Source: B2-G16 sp964528085 (GTDB taxonomy: Bacteria; Bipolaricaulota; Bipolaricaulia; UBA7950; UBA9294). Taken from it: a stretch of DNA of 48,165 bases. Below, in pieces: positions 1 to 7,628 of this stretch (positions within the stretch are counted from its first letter, which is position 1; each line of letters begins with the position of its first letter). The notes beneath the pieces were generated by a model. That model saw nothing but the letters and a program-made list of their open reading frames with translations. It was not told the origin of the DNA and ran no database searches. The position numbers were made by a program, and so were the translations under genes. The DNA lies in contig CAZGRE010000005.1 in NCBI GenBank assembly GCA_964528085.1, forward strand, positions 1 to 48,165. The letters are read 5' to 3'.

Positions 1-75
1 ATCGAGTAAGTCGCAACCGCTCAACATCGCAACAGCGACCACAATCATTCCAACAATGAATAGCCTCTTATGCAT
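1..75 (-). CDS. Exported lipoprotein, N-terminal 25 residues only
   Basis: Reading leftward from the ATG at 75-73 gives 25 open codons up to the window edge. The product starts M-H-K-R, then a hydrophobic stretch (LFIVGMIVVAVAM), then a lipobox L-S-G-C with Cys at residue 21. This is a typical type II signal peptide, so the mature protein would be lipid-anchored at the membrane. A purine-rich GAAAGG sits a few bases upstream of the ATG as ribosome-binding site. The rest lies outside the window, so the function cannot be named. It is divergent from the GyrI-like gene. Confidence 0.75.
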   Translation of the reverse strand, partial: MHKRLFIVGMIVVAVAMLSGCDLLD

Positions 76-241
76 CCTTTTTCCTTTCTCGGCAGATCAC
101 GCGCATTGCGCCACACCAGGATAACGTAGTGAGTATGTTTCCCCAACCGATCCATGCGGATGAACGCCTACTCCGTCCTCCGGTTTGCATCCCTCCCCGT
201 TCGACCCCTACCCTTCAGGAAATGGATCGAAGGAGGAGGAG

Positions 242-730
242 ATGAAGTTCGAAGCCGAGGCGAAGGAGCTTCCGGAGCGGTACGTGGCGTGCATCCGCCA
301 CGTTGGGCCATACCCTAAGATCGGTGGGGCGATCATGAGAATCCTCGAATGGGGTATGGCAAGACGCCTAATTGAGTTTCCGAAGACCGACCTTCTCGCC
401 GTGTATCACGACGATCCGAGCATGGTCGAGGAGGGGAAGCTCCGCTCGGACGCCTGCATCACGGTCCCGGAAGGGACGGAGGCCGATGACGAGGTGCACA
501 CGATGAGGATTCCAGGCGGACTGTTCGCCGTCGCCCATGTCGAAATCGATCCCGACGAATACGGGAAGGCATGGGATAAGCTGATCGGAGAGTGGATCCC
601 AAAGAGCGGTTACGAACCGGACTACCCCTCCAATCGGCTCTGCTACGAGATCTACCTGAACGACCCGGAGAAGCACCCACAGAAGAAACACCTAGTCGAT
701 ATCTGCGAGCCTGTAAGGCCGAGCGGTTGA
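242..730 (+). CDS. GyrI-like / AraC-effector-type small-molecule-binding protein
   Basis: A 162-residue protein made of one stand-alone GyrI-like (SOUL/AraC effector-binding) domain. The recognisable start is residues 1-30, with ERYVACIRHVGPYPKIG, the strand-plus-glycine motif of this family; the C-terminal half has the usual Y-x-Y-P-S-N-R-L-C-Y-E-I-Y-L run. Such domains bind small hydrophobic ligands or inhibit a partner protein; no DNA-binding domain is attached. An upstream in-frame ATG at 185 exists, but the ATG at 242 directly follows AAGGAGGAGGAG, so it is preferred. The RIO kinase gene follows after about 65 nt on the same strand; a functional link is not known. Confidence 0.8.
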   Translation: MKFEAEAKELPERYVACIRHVGPYPKIGGAIMRILEWGMARRLIEFPKTDLLAVYHDDPSMVEEGKLRSDACITVPEGTEADDEVHTMRIPGGLFAVAHVEIDPDEYGKAWDKLIGEWIPKSGYEPDYPSNRLCYEIYLNDPEKHPQKKHLVDICEPVRPSG

Positions 731-794
731 GGACTAGCGGAAGATCGGTTACACCTTTGATCGAATCTGGAATTTGAAACGGACTCTGGATGAG

Positions 795-1607
795 ATGGGA
801 GGCTACATCGAAGAGAGAGAGGGATTAGAGCGGATAAGGAAGCCGAAGGAAGAGGAGGTCTCCGTCGAGGGGGAGCTTCTCTCACGGCTCAACCCACTGA
901 TAGAGGATCGGTTCATCGTTGAGGTGATCCGGCCGATAAAGGCGGGCAAGGAGGCGGTTGTCTACTGCTGCCGCGCCCATCCGTCCCTCGAGCGGGAGCT
1001 CGTCGCTGCAAAGATCTTCCGCCCCCCTGAGATGCGGAGCTTTAAGAAGGACGGGATCTACCGCCAGGGTCGGGAGCATATGGGACCGGTAGATGTCCGC
1101 CTCCTCCGCGCGTTGGCGAAGAAAACGCGCGGAGGGAAGCTCCGGAGGTTCAACGCCTGGATCTCCCACGAGATGAGGACCCTTGAGATCCTCCACCGCG
1201 CCGGCGCCGACGTCCCCGAACCGATCGAACGGTACGGTCCGGTGATCCTGATGGAGTACATCGGGGACGATGAAGCCCCGGCGCCGGTCCTCGTCGGGGT
1301 CACGCTCGACCAGGATGAGGCGAGAGGGATCTACAAGCGGGTCCTTGAAAACGTCGATCTCTTCCTCGCCAACAACCGCGTCCACGCCGATCTGTCGGCG
1401 TACAACATCCTCTACTCGGATGGGCGCGGGGTGATAATCGACTTCCCCCAAGCGGTCGATCCGAGGTACAACCAGGACGCGTTCGACCTTCTGATTCGCG
1501 ACATCAAGAACCTGAACGGGTATTTCAAGGACTACGACCTGGAGCTTGTCGATCCGTTCGACCACGCCCTCGCCCTCTGGCGGAAGCACGTAGACCCGTT
1601 CCGCTAG
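795..1607 (+). CDS. RIO-type serine/threonine protein kinase
   Basis: About 270 residues with the RIO kinase core. Visible motifs in order are the flexible nucleotide loop AGKEAVVY, the ATP-anchoring Lys in AAKIFR, the RIO-typical segment KKDGIYRQGRE, the catalytic loop VHADLSAYNIL with Asp and Asn, and the metal-binding IIDFPQAVD. The last motif resembles RIO2 and bacterial RIO proteins. RIO kinases act as ATPases or kinases in ribosome maturation in archaea and eukaryotes; bacterial roles are poorly defined. The start is uncertain: TTG at 774 adds seven residues, and neither start has a clear Shine-Dalgarno. It lies between the GyrI-like gene and the hydantoinase, all on the same strand. 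Confidence 0.85.
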   Translation: MGGYIEEREGLERIRKPKEEEVSVEGELLSRLNPLIEDRFIVEVIRPIKAGKEAVVYCCRAHPSLERELVAAKIFRPPEMRSFKKDGIYRQGREHMGPVDVRLLRALAKKTRGGKLRRFNAWISHEMRTLEILHRAGADVPEPIERYGPVILMEYIGDDEAPAPVLVGVTLDQDEARGIYKRVLENVDLFLANNRVHADLSAYNILYSDGRGVIIDFPQAVDPRYNQDAFDLLIRDIKNLNGYFKDYDLELVDPFDHALALWRKHVDPFR

Positions 1608-1663
1608 AGCCCAGAGGAGGAGTTGTGCGGCAAGATCCGTTAATCTTTGGGTGAAGGGGGACG

Positions 1664-3031
1664 ATGGAAACGATCCTGATCCGTAACGGCCGGGTGGTGA
1701 GGAGAGGCGGGATAGAGCTCGCCGACATCCGGATCGTGGATGGGAGGATCGATTCTGTCGGGCGAAAGATCAAGGAAGGGGCAGACCGGACGATCGATGC
1801 TACGGATCTATTCGTCCTCCCCGGCCTGATCGATCCCCACACCCACCCGGTCTACCTCGACGACCTCCGCTCCCTCCCGGTGAGCGCGGCGTACGGTGGG
1901 GTGACGACCCTGATCCACTACGCATACGCCAAACCGGGTGATGGCCTGATCGAGACGATCGATCGATTCCGCGAGGAGGGGCTGGCCGGATCGATCCTCG
2001 ATTTCGCCCTCCACGGGGGGCTGTTCGATCCGGCGCACCAAGCAGACGAGATCCCGAAGGCCTACGAGGCCGGTGTCACCTCGTACAAGATGTTCATGAC
2101 CTACGCCAAGCTCGGATGGATGACGGACGACTACCAGCTGATGCGGACGTTCGACATCATCGGTCAGGTCGGAGGGATGGGGATGGTCCATGCCGAAAAT
2201 GGCCTCGCCACCGACTATCTCGAGGACCGGATGCTGGAGAGAGGCGACGACCCGCGGGAGTCGTTCGTCTCCACCCGGCCGGCGATCCTCGAAGCTGAAG
2301 CGATCCACCGCGCGATCGCCATGGCGCAGGTGGCAGGGTGTCCGCTCTACATCCCGCACATGACAGCGCGGCTCGGGATCGAGGAGGTCTCCCGCGCCCG
2401 GAGGAGCGGCTACCGCGTCTATGCCGAGACCTGCCCGCAATACCTGACGCTGACCGAGGAGGAGCTGATGAGGCAGGGGCCGCTCGTCAAGATTGGACCG
2501 CCGCTCCGGAGCGAGGAGGATCGCCGCGCCCTGTGGGCCGGCCTCGCCGATGGGACGATAGACACGGTGGCGAGCGATCACGCGGCGAAGGATAAAACGA
2601 TCGACGATGACTTCTTCAATGCCCCGTTCGGCTCCCCACAGGTCGAGACGATGCTCCCCCTCGTCTATGACGGGGGGGTGAACGGAGGCTGGATCACGAT
2701 CCTGCGGCTCGTTGAGGTGATGTGCGAGAACCCGGCGCGGATATTCGGGCTGTACCCGAAGAAGGGGGCGATCGAGCCGGGCGCGGATGGGGACATCGTC
2801 CTGTTCGATCCGGATGCAAATCAGACGATCGAGCACGCCACCCAGCACTCGAACGCACCCTACACCCCCTACGAGGGGCGGAGCCTCCTCGGCCGGGTCG
2901 TGATGACGATCAGCCGAGGGGAGATCATCGTCGAGGACGGCGAACTTCGCGCAAGACCGGGCCGGGGCGAGTATCTGCGGACGGATAGCGGCCGTGTCGA
3001 TCCGTTAGATCTGTTCAGGCACAGGAGGTAG
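1664..3031 (+). CDS. Dihydropyrimidinase/hydantoinase-family amidohydrolase
   Basis: A 455-residue cyclic amidohydrolase. All binuclear metal ligands of the hydantoinase/dihydropyrimidinase family are present: H59-x-H61 in GLIDPHTH, the lysine to be carboxylated K142 in SYKMFMTY, H176 in HAEN, H232 in YIPHMTA and D305 in ASDHA. ETCPQYL is also typical. The family opens six-membered cyclic ureides, N-carbamoyl amino acid amides or hydantoins. A GGGGG Shine-Dalgarno precedes ATG 1664. pyrB follows after 3 nt, so a dihydroorotase role is possible by context, but the sequence is more hydantoinase-like than PyrC-like. Overall family is sure; substrate is not. Confidence 0.88.
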   Translation: METILIRNGRVVRRGGIELADIRIVDGRIDSVGRKIKEGADRTIDATDLFVLPGLIDPHTHPVYLDDLRSLPVSAAYGGVTTLIHYAYAKPGDGLIETIDRFREEGLAGSILDFALHGGLFDPAHQADEIPKAYEAGVTSYKMFMTYAKLGWMTDDYQLMRTFDIIGQVGGMGMVHAENGLATDYLEDRMLERGDDPRESFVSTRPAILEAEAIHRAIAMAQVAGCPLYIPHMTARLGIEEVSRARRSGYRVYAETCPQYLTLTEEELMRQGPLVKIGPPLRSEEDRRALWAGLADGTIDTVASDHAAKDKTIDDDFFNAPFGSPQVETMLPLVYDGGVNGGWITILRLVEVMCENPARIFGLYPKKGAIEPGADGDIVLFDPDANQTIEHATQHSNAPYTPYEGRSLLGRVVMTISRGEIIVEDGELRARPGRGEYLRTDSGRVDPLDLFRHRR

Positions 3032-3034
3032 AAG

Positions 3035-3964
3035 ATGGAACGGCTAGCCAAAAAGGACGTGCTCCGCGCCGATCAGTTCACGCGGGATGAGATCGAGCTT
3101 ATCATGAGAAGGGCGGAGGGGTACGAGGCCTCCCTCTCCCGCGGGGAGAGGCTTAACGTGATGGAGGGGAAGGTCCTCGCCACCCTCTTCTTCGAGCCGA
3201 GCACGCGGACGCGCCTCTCGTTCGAGACGGCGATGCTCCGGCTCGGTGGGAGCGTGATCACCGTCGCTGAGCCTAAATCGTCCTCCGCCGCCAAGGGGGA
3301 GTCGCTTCACGACACGATAAAGACGGTCGAGGGGTACGCCGACGTGATCGTCCTCCGCCACCCGAAGGTCGGCGCAGCGGAGGAGGCGGCGGAGGCGACC
3401 GAGAAGCCGGTGATCAACGCCGGGGACGGGGCGGGGGAGCATCCGACCCAGTCGCTCCTCGACGTCTACACGATCAGGAAGGAGAAAGGGAGGATCGACG
3501 GGCTCAAGATCGCCCTCGCCGGGGACCTGAAGAACGGCCGGACCGTCCATTCGCTCGCCCGCCTCCTGAAGAACTACGCCGTCTCGCTCCTGTTCGTCTC
3601 GCCGGATCCGCTCCGGATGCCGAGGGGGATCGTCGATGAACTGAAAGATCGCGGGATTCAGGTGGCCGAGACCGACGATCTGAGGACGGCGATCGCCGCG
3701 GTGGACGTCCTCTACATGACCCGGATCCAGAGGGAGCGGTTCGAGGATGAGGCCGAGTACGAGAGGCTGAAGGGCTCATACGTATTGACCCGAGGGATGC
3801 TCGCTGAGAGAGGAGGAGGCCTGACCGTGATGCACCCCCTCCCGCGGGTGAACGAGATCGCGGCCGACCTCGACGGGTATCCCGGAGCCGCTTACTTCCG
3901 CCAGGCGGCGAACGGCGTCCCCGTCCGGATGGCCCTCCTCTCCTTGGTCACAGAGACCGGCTAG
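3035..3964 (+). CDS. pyrB: Aspartate carbamoyltransferase catalytic chain
   Basis: A 309-residue ATCase catalytic chain, second step of de novo pyrimidine synthesis (carbamoyl phosphate + L-aspartate to N-carbamoyl-L-aspartate). Carbamoyl-phosphate motif S56-T-R-T-R60, the 80s loop SSSAAKGES with Lys87, H136-P-T-Q139, the aspartate-binding MTRIQRERF and HPLPR near the C terminus are all present, so the enzyme looks intact. CAGGAGG precedes ATG 3035 and the gene is 3 nt behind the amidohydrolase. No regulatory chain pyrI is nearby. Its TAG stop shares the palindrome CTAG with the stop of the convergent DUF885 gene. Confidence 0.95.
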   Translation: MERLAKKDVLRADQFTRDEIELIMRRAEGYEASLSRGERLNVMEGKVLATLFFEPSTRTRLSFETAMLRLGGSVITVAEPKSSSAAKGESLHDTIKTVEGYADVIVLRHPKVGAAEEAAEATEKPVINAGDGAGEHPTQSLLDVYTIRKEKGRIDGLKIALAGDLKNGRTVHSLARLLKNYAVSLLFVSPDPLRMPRGIVDELKDRGIQVAETDDLRTAIAAVDVLYMTRIQRERFEDEAEYERLKGSYVLTRGMLAERGGGLTVMHPLPRVNEIAADLDGYPGAAYFRQAANGVPVRMALLSLVTETG

Positions 3965-5799
3965 GGCGCGGACCCTCCTTCATCGATGTAGTCCTCCACG
4001 ATCCCCTCGAGGACGGCGAGGGGGACGTTCCCGTTCTCGAGCAATAGACTGTTGAACCGGTCGAGATCGAATCGCTCGCCGAGCGCCTCCTCAGCATACC
4101 GGCGGAGCTCGATGAGCTTCTCATAGCCGACGAGCCCGACGACCCCCTGCCCGGGCCATACCCCGTAGCGGAAGACGTCGAGGGCGGCCTGGTACGGATC
4201 GCGGCCAGTGACATCGGTGTAGAACGAAAGCGCCCGATCGTAGCCCCAGCCCATGAGATGGATCCCGGTATCGTAGACGGCGATCGCCGCCATCTCGAGC
4301 TTCCGGAGGAGACGGCCGATATTCCCGTACGGGTCATCGTTGTACCATCCCCACTCCGCCGCGAGATCGTCGGCGTAGGCGGCCCATCCGGCGGAGAATC
4401 CTTGGAACGCCTCCTCCTGCTGGATCAGCGGGAGGTCGGACTCCTGTGCGATGGCTACCTGTAGATGCCTCCCTGGGTAGGTCTCCGTGTAGATCAGGCT
4501 CGGAAGGAGGAACGTCGGGATATCGATATCGAACCGGAGGTGAAGCTCGGCCGGGGATGAGCCGTCGTGTAGGGCCTTCCAATAGAACGGCCGCTCGAAC
4601 CACCCGGCGACGACCCGGACGTCCCTCTCCGGGACGGGGAGCCGGTCGGCGACCCTCTCTCGGGCTTCATCCTTCAACGCTATGTACCTATCCCGAAGCT
4701 TATTCCCAAGGAGGGATCCCGATCCTTTCCCAAGGAGGCTGCGAAGATCGGCCATCGACACTCCCTTTTCGATCCCAAAGAGGGAGAGCCGATCCATCAA
4801 CTCGCGTTTAATCCGGCTTATCTCGCCGAGGCCGAGCTCGTAGACCTCCTCCGGGCTGATCTTAAGCCCGGTGAAGTGCTTGATGAGGAAGGCGTAGTAG
4901 TCCCTCCCCTCCGGCGTCTTCCCCATCCCGACCCGATCCGGCGCCGAACCGGTCAACTCGTACAGCCAGTCTTCGAACCTAACGTACTCCGGGATCGCCT
5001 GATCGACCATGACCGACCACGCCTCTGAGAGGTATTGTCCGCGATCCGGTATCGAGATCGCCTCGGCGTTCTTGATCCCAGCCCGGAGACAGGAGAACAG
5101 GGGGGAATAGCTCCGCTCCTCTGGGAACGGGACCCAGAGCATCCATGGCATCTCGCTTATTATCACGCTCGGCGGGAGGAATATCCCCACCTTCGCCGCC
5201 CGATCGAGCCATCCCTTGATCCCCAAAAGCTGATCCGGGACGGAGCGGAGGCGGTCGAGATAGGCGAGGACGTCGTTCCGCGAATCGATCGGATAGGTCC
5301 CTGTGAGGAGCTGATTCGGTGGCCAGGTGAGGGTGAACGGGAACGGGCCGTCCATCGGATAGAACGCCGGTGAGAAGCGCTGCCCCTCCACCCGATCCTC
5401 CAGGAACCACTCGTAGACGTCGTATGTCACCCGCTCGCGGGCGGAGAGGGACTCGCGGTCGAAGCGATGGAGGAGATCGATGATCGCCGATTCGAACCTC
5501 CTCGTATCCTCCGAATAGGAGGGGGTGTAATCGTTCAGTCGATCGTCGGTGATCCCGAACTGATCGGCCATCCCCAGGGCAGTGACCCTCTCCGGAAACC
5601 GGAGGAGATACTCCCGGTAGGAGTTCTCGACAAAAAGATCGAACGGCAGCCCGGAGACCTCGGCGACAACGTCGCTTACGCTCGGGAGGATCCAGCTCCG
5701 GAAAAGGGTGAGGGGCTTCTCATCCGGCGGGTCAAATGCTGGGATCTGAAGCGCGATCAACCCGAGGGTCAACATCGTAAGCCTGAACCATTCTCGCAT
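3961..5799 (-). CDS. Exported DUF885-family protein lacking the catalytic signature
   Basis: A 612-residue protein of the DUF885 (putative metallopeptidase) family with an N-terminal signal peptide (about residues 1-22, hydrophobic LTMLTLGLIALQI). The overall DUF885 landmarks are clear: VYDTGIHLMGW, the PGQ-containing RYGVWPGQG and the C-terminal LR.YAEEALG. However, the family motif HExxPGHHxQ reads TETYPGRHLQ, the EGWAxYA motif reads AGWAAYA, and the C-terminal FH reads FN. Residues thought to bind metal or catalyse are therefore substituted at three places, suggesting a pseudoenzyme or a changed chemistry. There is no good Shine-Dalgarno; TATGAT lies six bases before the ATG. Confidence 0.85.
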   Translation of the reverse strand: MREWFRLTMLTLGLIALQIPAFDPPDEKPLTLFRSWILPSVSDVVAEVSGLPFDLFVENSYREYLLRFPERVTALGMADQFGITDDRLNDYTPSYSEDTRRFESAIIDLLHRFDRESLSARERVTYDVYEWFLEDRVEGQRFSPAFYPMDGPFPFTLTWPPNQLLTGTYPIDSRNDVLAYLDRLRSVPDQLLGIKGWLDRAAKVGIFLPPSVIISEMPWMLWVPFPEERSYSPLFSCLRAGIKNAEAISIPDRGQYLSEAWSVMVDQAIPEYVRFEDWLYELTGSAPDRVGMGKTPEGRDYYAFLIKHFTGLKISPEEVYELGLGEISRIKRELMDRLSLFGIEKGVSMADLRSLLGKGSGSLLGNKLRDRYIALKDEARERVADRLPVPERDVRVVAGWFERPFYWKALHDGSSPAELHLRFDIDIPTFLLPSLIYTETYPGRHLQVAIAQESDLPLIQQEEAFQGFSAGWAAYADDLAAEWGWYNDDPYGNIGRLLRKLEMAAIAVYDTGIHLMGWGYDRALSFYTDVTGRDPYQAALDVFRYGVWPGQGVVGLVGYEKLIELRRYAEEALGERFDLDRFNSLLLENGNVPLAVLEGIVEDYIDEGGSAP

Positions 5800-5805
5800 A
5801 CCTTG

Positions 5806-5811
5806 ATCATA
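5806..5811 (-). promoter_or_regulatory. Possible -10 box for a leaderless DUF885 transcript
   Basis: On the minus strand TATGAT (five of six bases of TATAAT) ends six bases before the ATG at 5799, which would put transcription start at or next to the start codon. A convincing -35 is not seen; GTGAAG is at 17-bp spacing. The weak Shine-Dalgarno in front of this gene fits a leaderless message. Confidence 0.35.
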
Positions 5812-5985
5812 TCAACATCCGCCCCTCCCTTCACCGTCGCCTGATCCCCTAAAAAACCACACCGCGGAGGAGGATCGGATCCAGCTTAATCGGGAGGGGA
5901 GATGAGGTAATCGTCCTCGTCCCGGGGAGGTCCACTTCGCCCTCGCTGACGATGCCGGGTAGGATATCGGGCAAAGGAGGGTGAG

Positions 5986-6765
5986 ATGAAGCTTCTCGAT
6001 GGAAAGACCGGCCTGATATTCGGAGTCGCAAACGAGCGGAGCATCGCCTGGCATATCGCAAAGAGGGCGACCGGAGAGGGGGCTCGATGCGCGTTCTCGT
6101 TCCTACCCGGGGAGAAGATGGAGCGGCGCGTCCGCAAGACGCTGGAGGATGGGGGGATCGAGGATCCGTGGCTCCACCCGTGCGACCTTGCAAACGACGA
6201 TGACCTCGATTCGCTCTTTTCCGCGCTAGGGCGCGACTTCGATAAGATCGACTTCGTCGTCCATTCGGTCGCCTACGCCGATCGAAACTACCTGAAGCCG
6301 GGAACGTTCGTCGAAACCCCGCGGGAGGTGTTCGCCCAGGCCCTCGACGTCTCCACCTACACCCTGATCGCGATCGCCAACCGTTCTCGGCCGCTGATGA
6401 AAGACGGCGGATCGATACTCGCCCTCAGCTACTACGGGGCAGAGAAGGCGATGCCCGGCTACAACGTGATGGGGGTCGCCAAGGCGGCCCTCGAATCGAC
6501 GGCGCGCTACCTCGCCCTCGAGCTCGGCGAGATGGGGATAAGGGTCAACTGTCTCTCCGCCGGTCCGTGCCGGACCCTGTCCGCAACGGCGGTCGGCAGC
6601 CTCGACGAGATCCTCGACGAGATGGAGCGTCGATCCCCCCTCCGCCGGAACATCTCAACCGACGAGGTGGGAAAGGCGGCCGTCTACCTATTGAGCGACC
6701 TCTCCTCGGCCGTCACCGGTGAGACGCATCACGTCGATGCCGGCTACAACGCCGTCGGCGGCTAG
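5986..6765 (+). CDS. fabI: Enoyl-[acyl-carrier-protein] reductase, NADH type
   Basis: A 259-residue short-chain dehydrogenase fold enzyme that reduces trans-2-enoyl-ACP, the last step of each fatty-acid elongation cycle. FabI hallmarks are the nucleotide-binding start GLIFGVANERSIAW, the active-site pair Y149 and Y159 with K166 in SYYGAEKAMPGYNVMGVAK, and RVNCLSAGP followed by TLSA. The C-terminal ISTDEVG..VTGE.HHVDAGY is also standard. AAAGGAGGGTGAG precedes the ATG. It stands alone: left neighbour is divergent, and on the right a strong hairpin separates it from a convergent gene. Confidence 0.95.
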   Translation: MKLLDGKTGLIFGVANERSIAWHIAKRATGEGARCAFSFLPGEKMERRVRKTLEDGGIEDPWLHPCDLANDDDLDSLFSALGRDFDKIDFVVHSVAYADRNYLKPGTFVETPREVFAQALDVSTYTLIAIANRSRPLMKDGGSILALSYYGAEKAMPGYNVMGVAKAALESTARYLALELGEMGIRVNCLSAGPCRTLSATAVGSLDEILDEMERRSPLRRNISTDEVGKAAVYLLSDLSSAVTGETHHVDAGYNAVGG

Positions 6766-6797
6766 GCTGCGCCCGACTCGGATCGCCGGGCGCAGCC
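6765..6797. terminator. Bidirectional terminator-like hairpin between convergent genes
   Basis: A perfect 11-bp inverted repeat, GGCTGCGCCCG and CGGGCGCAGCC, with an 11-nt loop begins on the last base of the fabI stop codon and ends 8 bp before the stop of the convergent gene at 6806. No T-run follows on either strand, so it could also just stabilise mRNA 3' ends. Confidence 0.55.
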
Positions 6798-6805
6798 CTG
6801 CCGGA

Positions 6806-7471
6806 CTAGGGGGTTTGAGGGGACGGCGAGAAGTTCCTCAGGATAAACCCGTCGAGCCGGAAGAGTAGATCCTCCAGTCTATCGACGAGCCGGGCGAGGA
6901 CCGGGTGGTCGGGGGGATCAGCACGCTTAGCAATCCCGAGGATCTCCCCCGCAAAGGCGCGGATCATCGCGCGGGCTGCCTCCTCGAACCGATCGGCCTC
7001 AGCCGGGCTCATCCGCGCGGTCGCCCCTTCGATGTAGCCGTCGAGCCAGTGTCGGAGGTCATCGATCGACTCGCGCACAGCGGGGCGCGCCGGGGTATCT
7101 TCCGCCTCATCAACGATCTCATCGAGGATATGTACCAACCGATGGAGGCGAAGGTCGATCCTGATAATCCTTATCTTGAGCGGAAGACCCTCCTCCCCCT
7201 CGGCGGGAGGGGGCTCCTGATCGAGGAGCTCCTCGATCAACCCGATCAGCTCCTCGAGCTTCTCATCGAACCGCTCACCCGGCCGCGCCTGCAACGACGA
7301 GAGCCGCTCCTGTAAGCGGCTGAGGATATCAGATAGCCCCTCCAAGGTGAGGATCACCGGCCGGTCAGGCGGCTCCGTCGCAACCGCACCCGTGGGGACG
7401 AATCCGACGAGGAGAACCCCGATCAACAGTGCTATACCGATTACTTGCGATCTACTCCTAAGGTTTTCCAT
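6806..7471 (-). CDS. Small exported helical protein, unknown function
   Basis: The 221-residue product starts at the ATG at 7471, preceded by AAAGGAGGGAAG; a longer open frame to 7555 lacks this site. Residues 1-35 form a signal peptide (basic MENLRSRSQ, then IGIALLIGVLLVGFV, then a VATEP cleavage region). The mature part is predicted almost all helical and acidic, with several Leu-rich heptad-like stretches and a DLRLHRLVHILDEI segment. No known family is recognised. A similar DLRLH segment occurs in the exported protein at 8604, on the other side of the membrane regulator gene, so both may be targets or partners of that regulator. Confidence 0.7.
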   Translation of the reverse strand: MENLRSRSQVIGIALLIGVLLVGFVPTGAVATEPPDRPVILTLEGLSDILSRLQERLSSLQARPGERFDEKLEELIGLIEELLDQEPPPAEGEEGLPLKIRIIRIDLRLHRLVHILDEIVDEAEDTPARPAVRESIDDLRHWLDGYIEGATARMSPAEADRFEEAARAMIRAFAGEILGIAKRADPPDHPVLARLVDRLEDLLFRLDGFILRNFSPSPQTP

Positions 7472-7628
7472 CTTCCCTCCTTTGCCGCCGCCCGATTTAA
7501 AGATGGGCGATCGACAGGGAAGAACGTAAGAGAGCCCCGGTCGAAGTGAAACCACCGATCGGTCAAAACCGCCTCAATCCGCGTTGATCCCCTTGCCCGG
7601 TGTCGGCCGACGACCTAACCTCTTTGGT

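Noticed and set aside
1808..2848. Minus-strand open frame of 346 codons opposite the hydantoinase
   Set aside because: The plus-strand gene has all metal ligands; the antisense product is compositionally a shadow.
1664..3031. Naming the amidohydrolase pyrC
   Set aside because: Context with pyrB is suggestive, but SYKMFMTY, HAEN and ETCPQYL are hydantoinase/dihydropyrimidinase-like, so the specific name is not supported.
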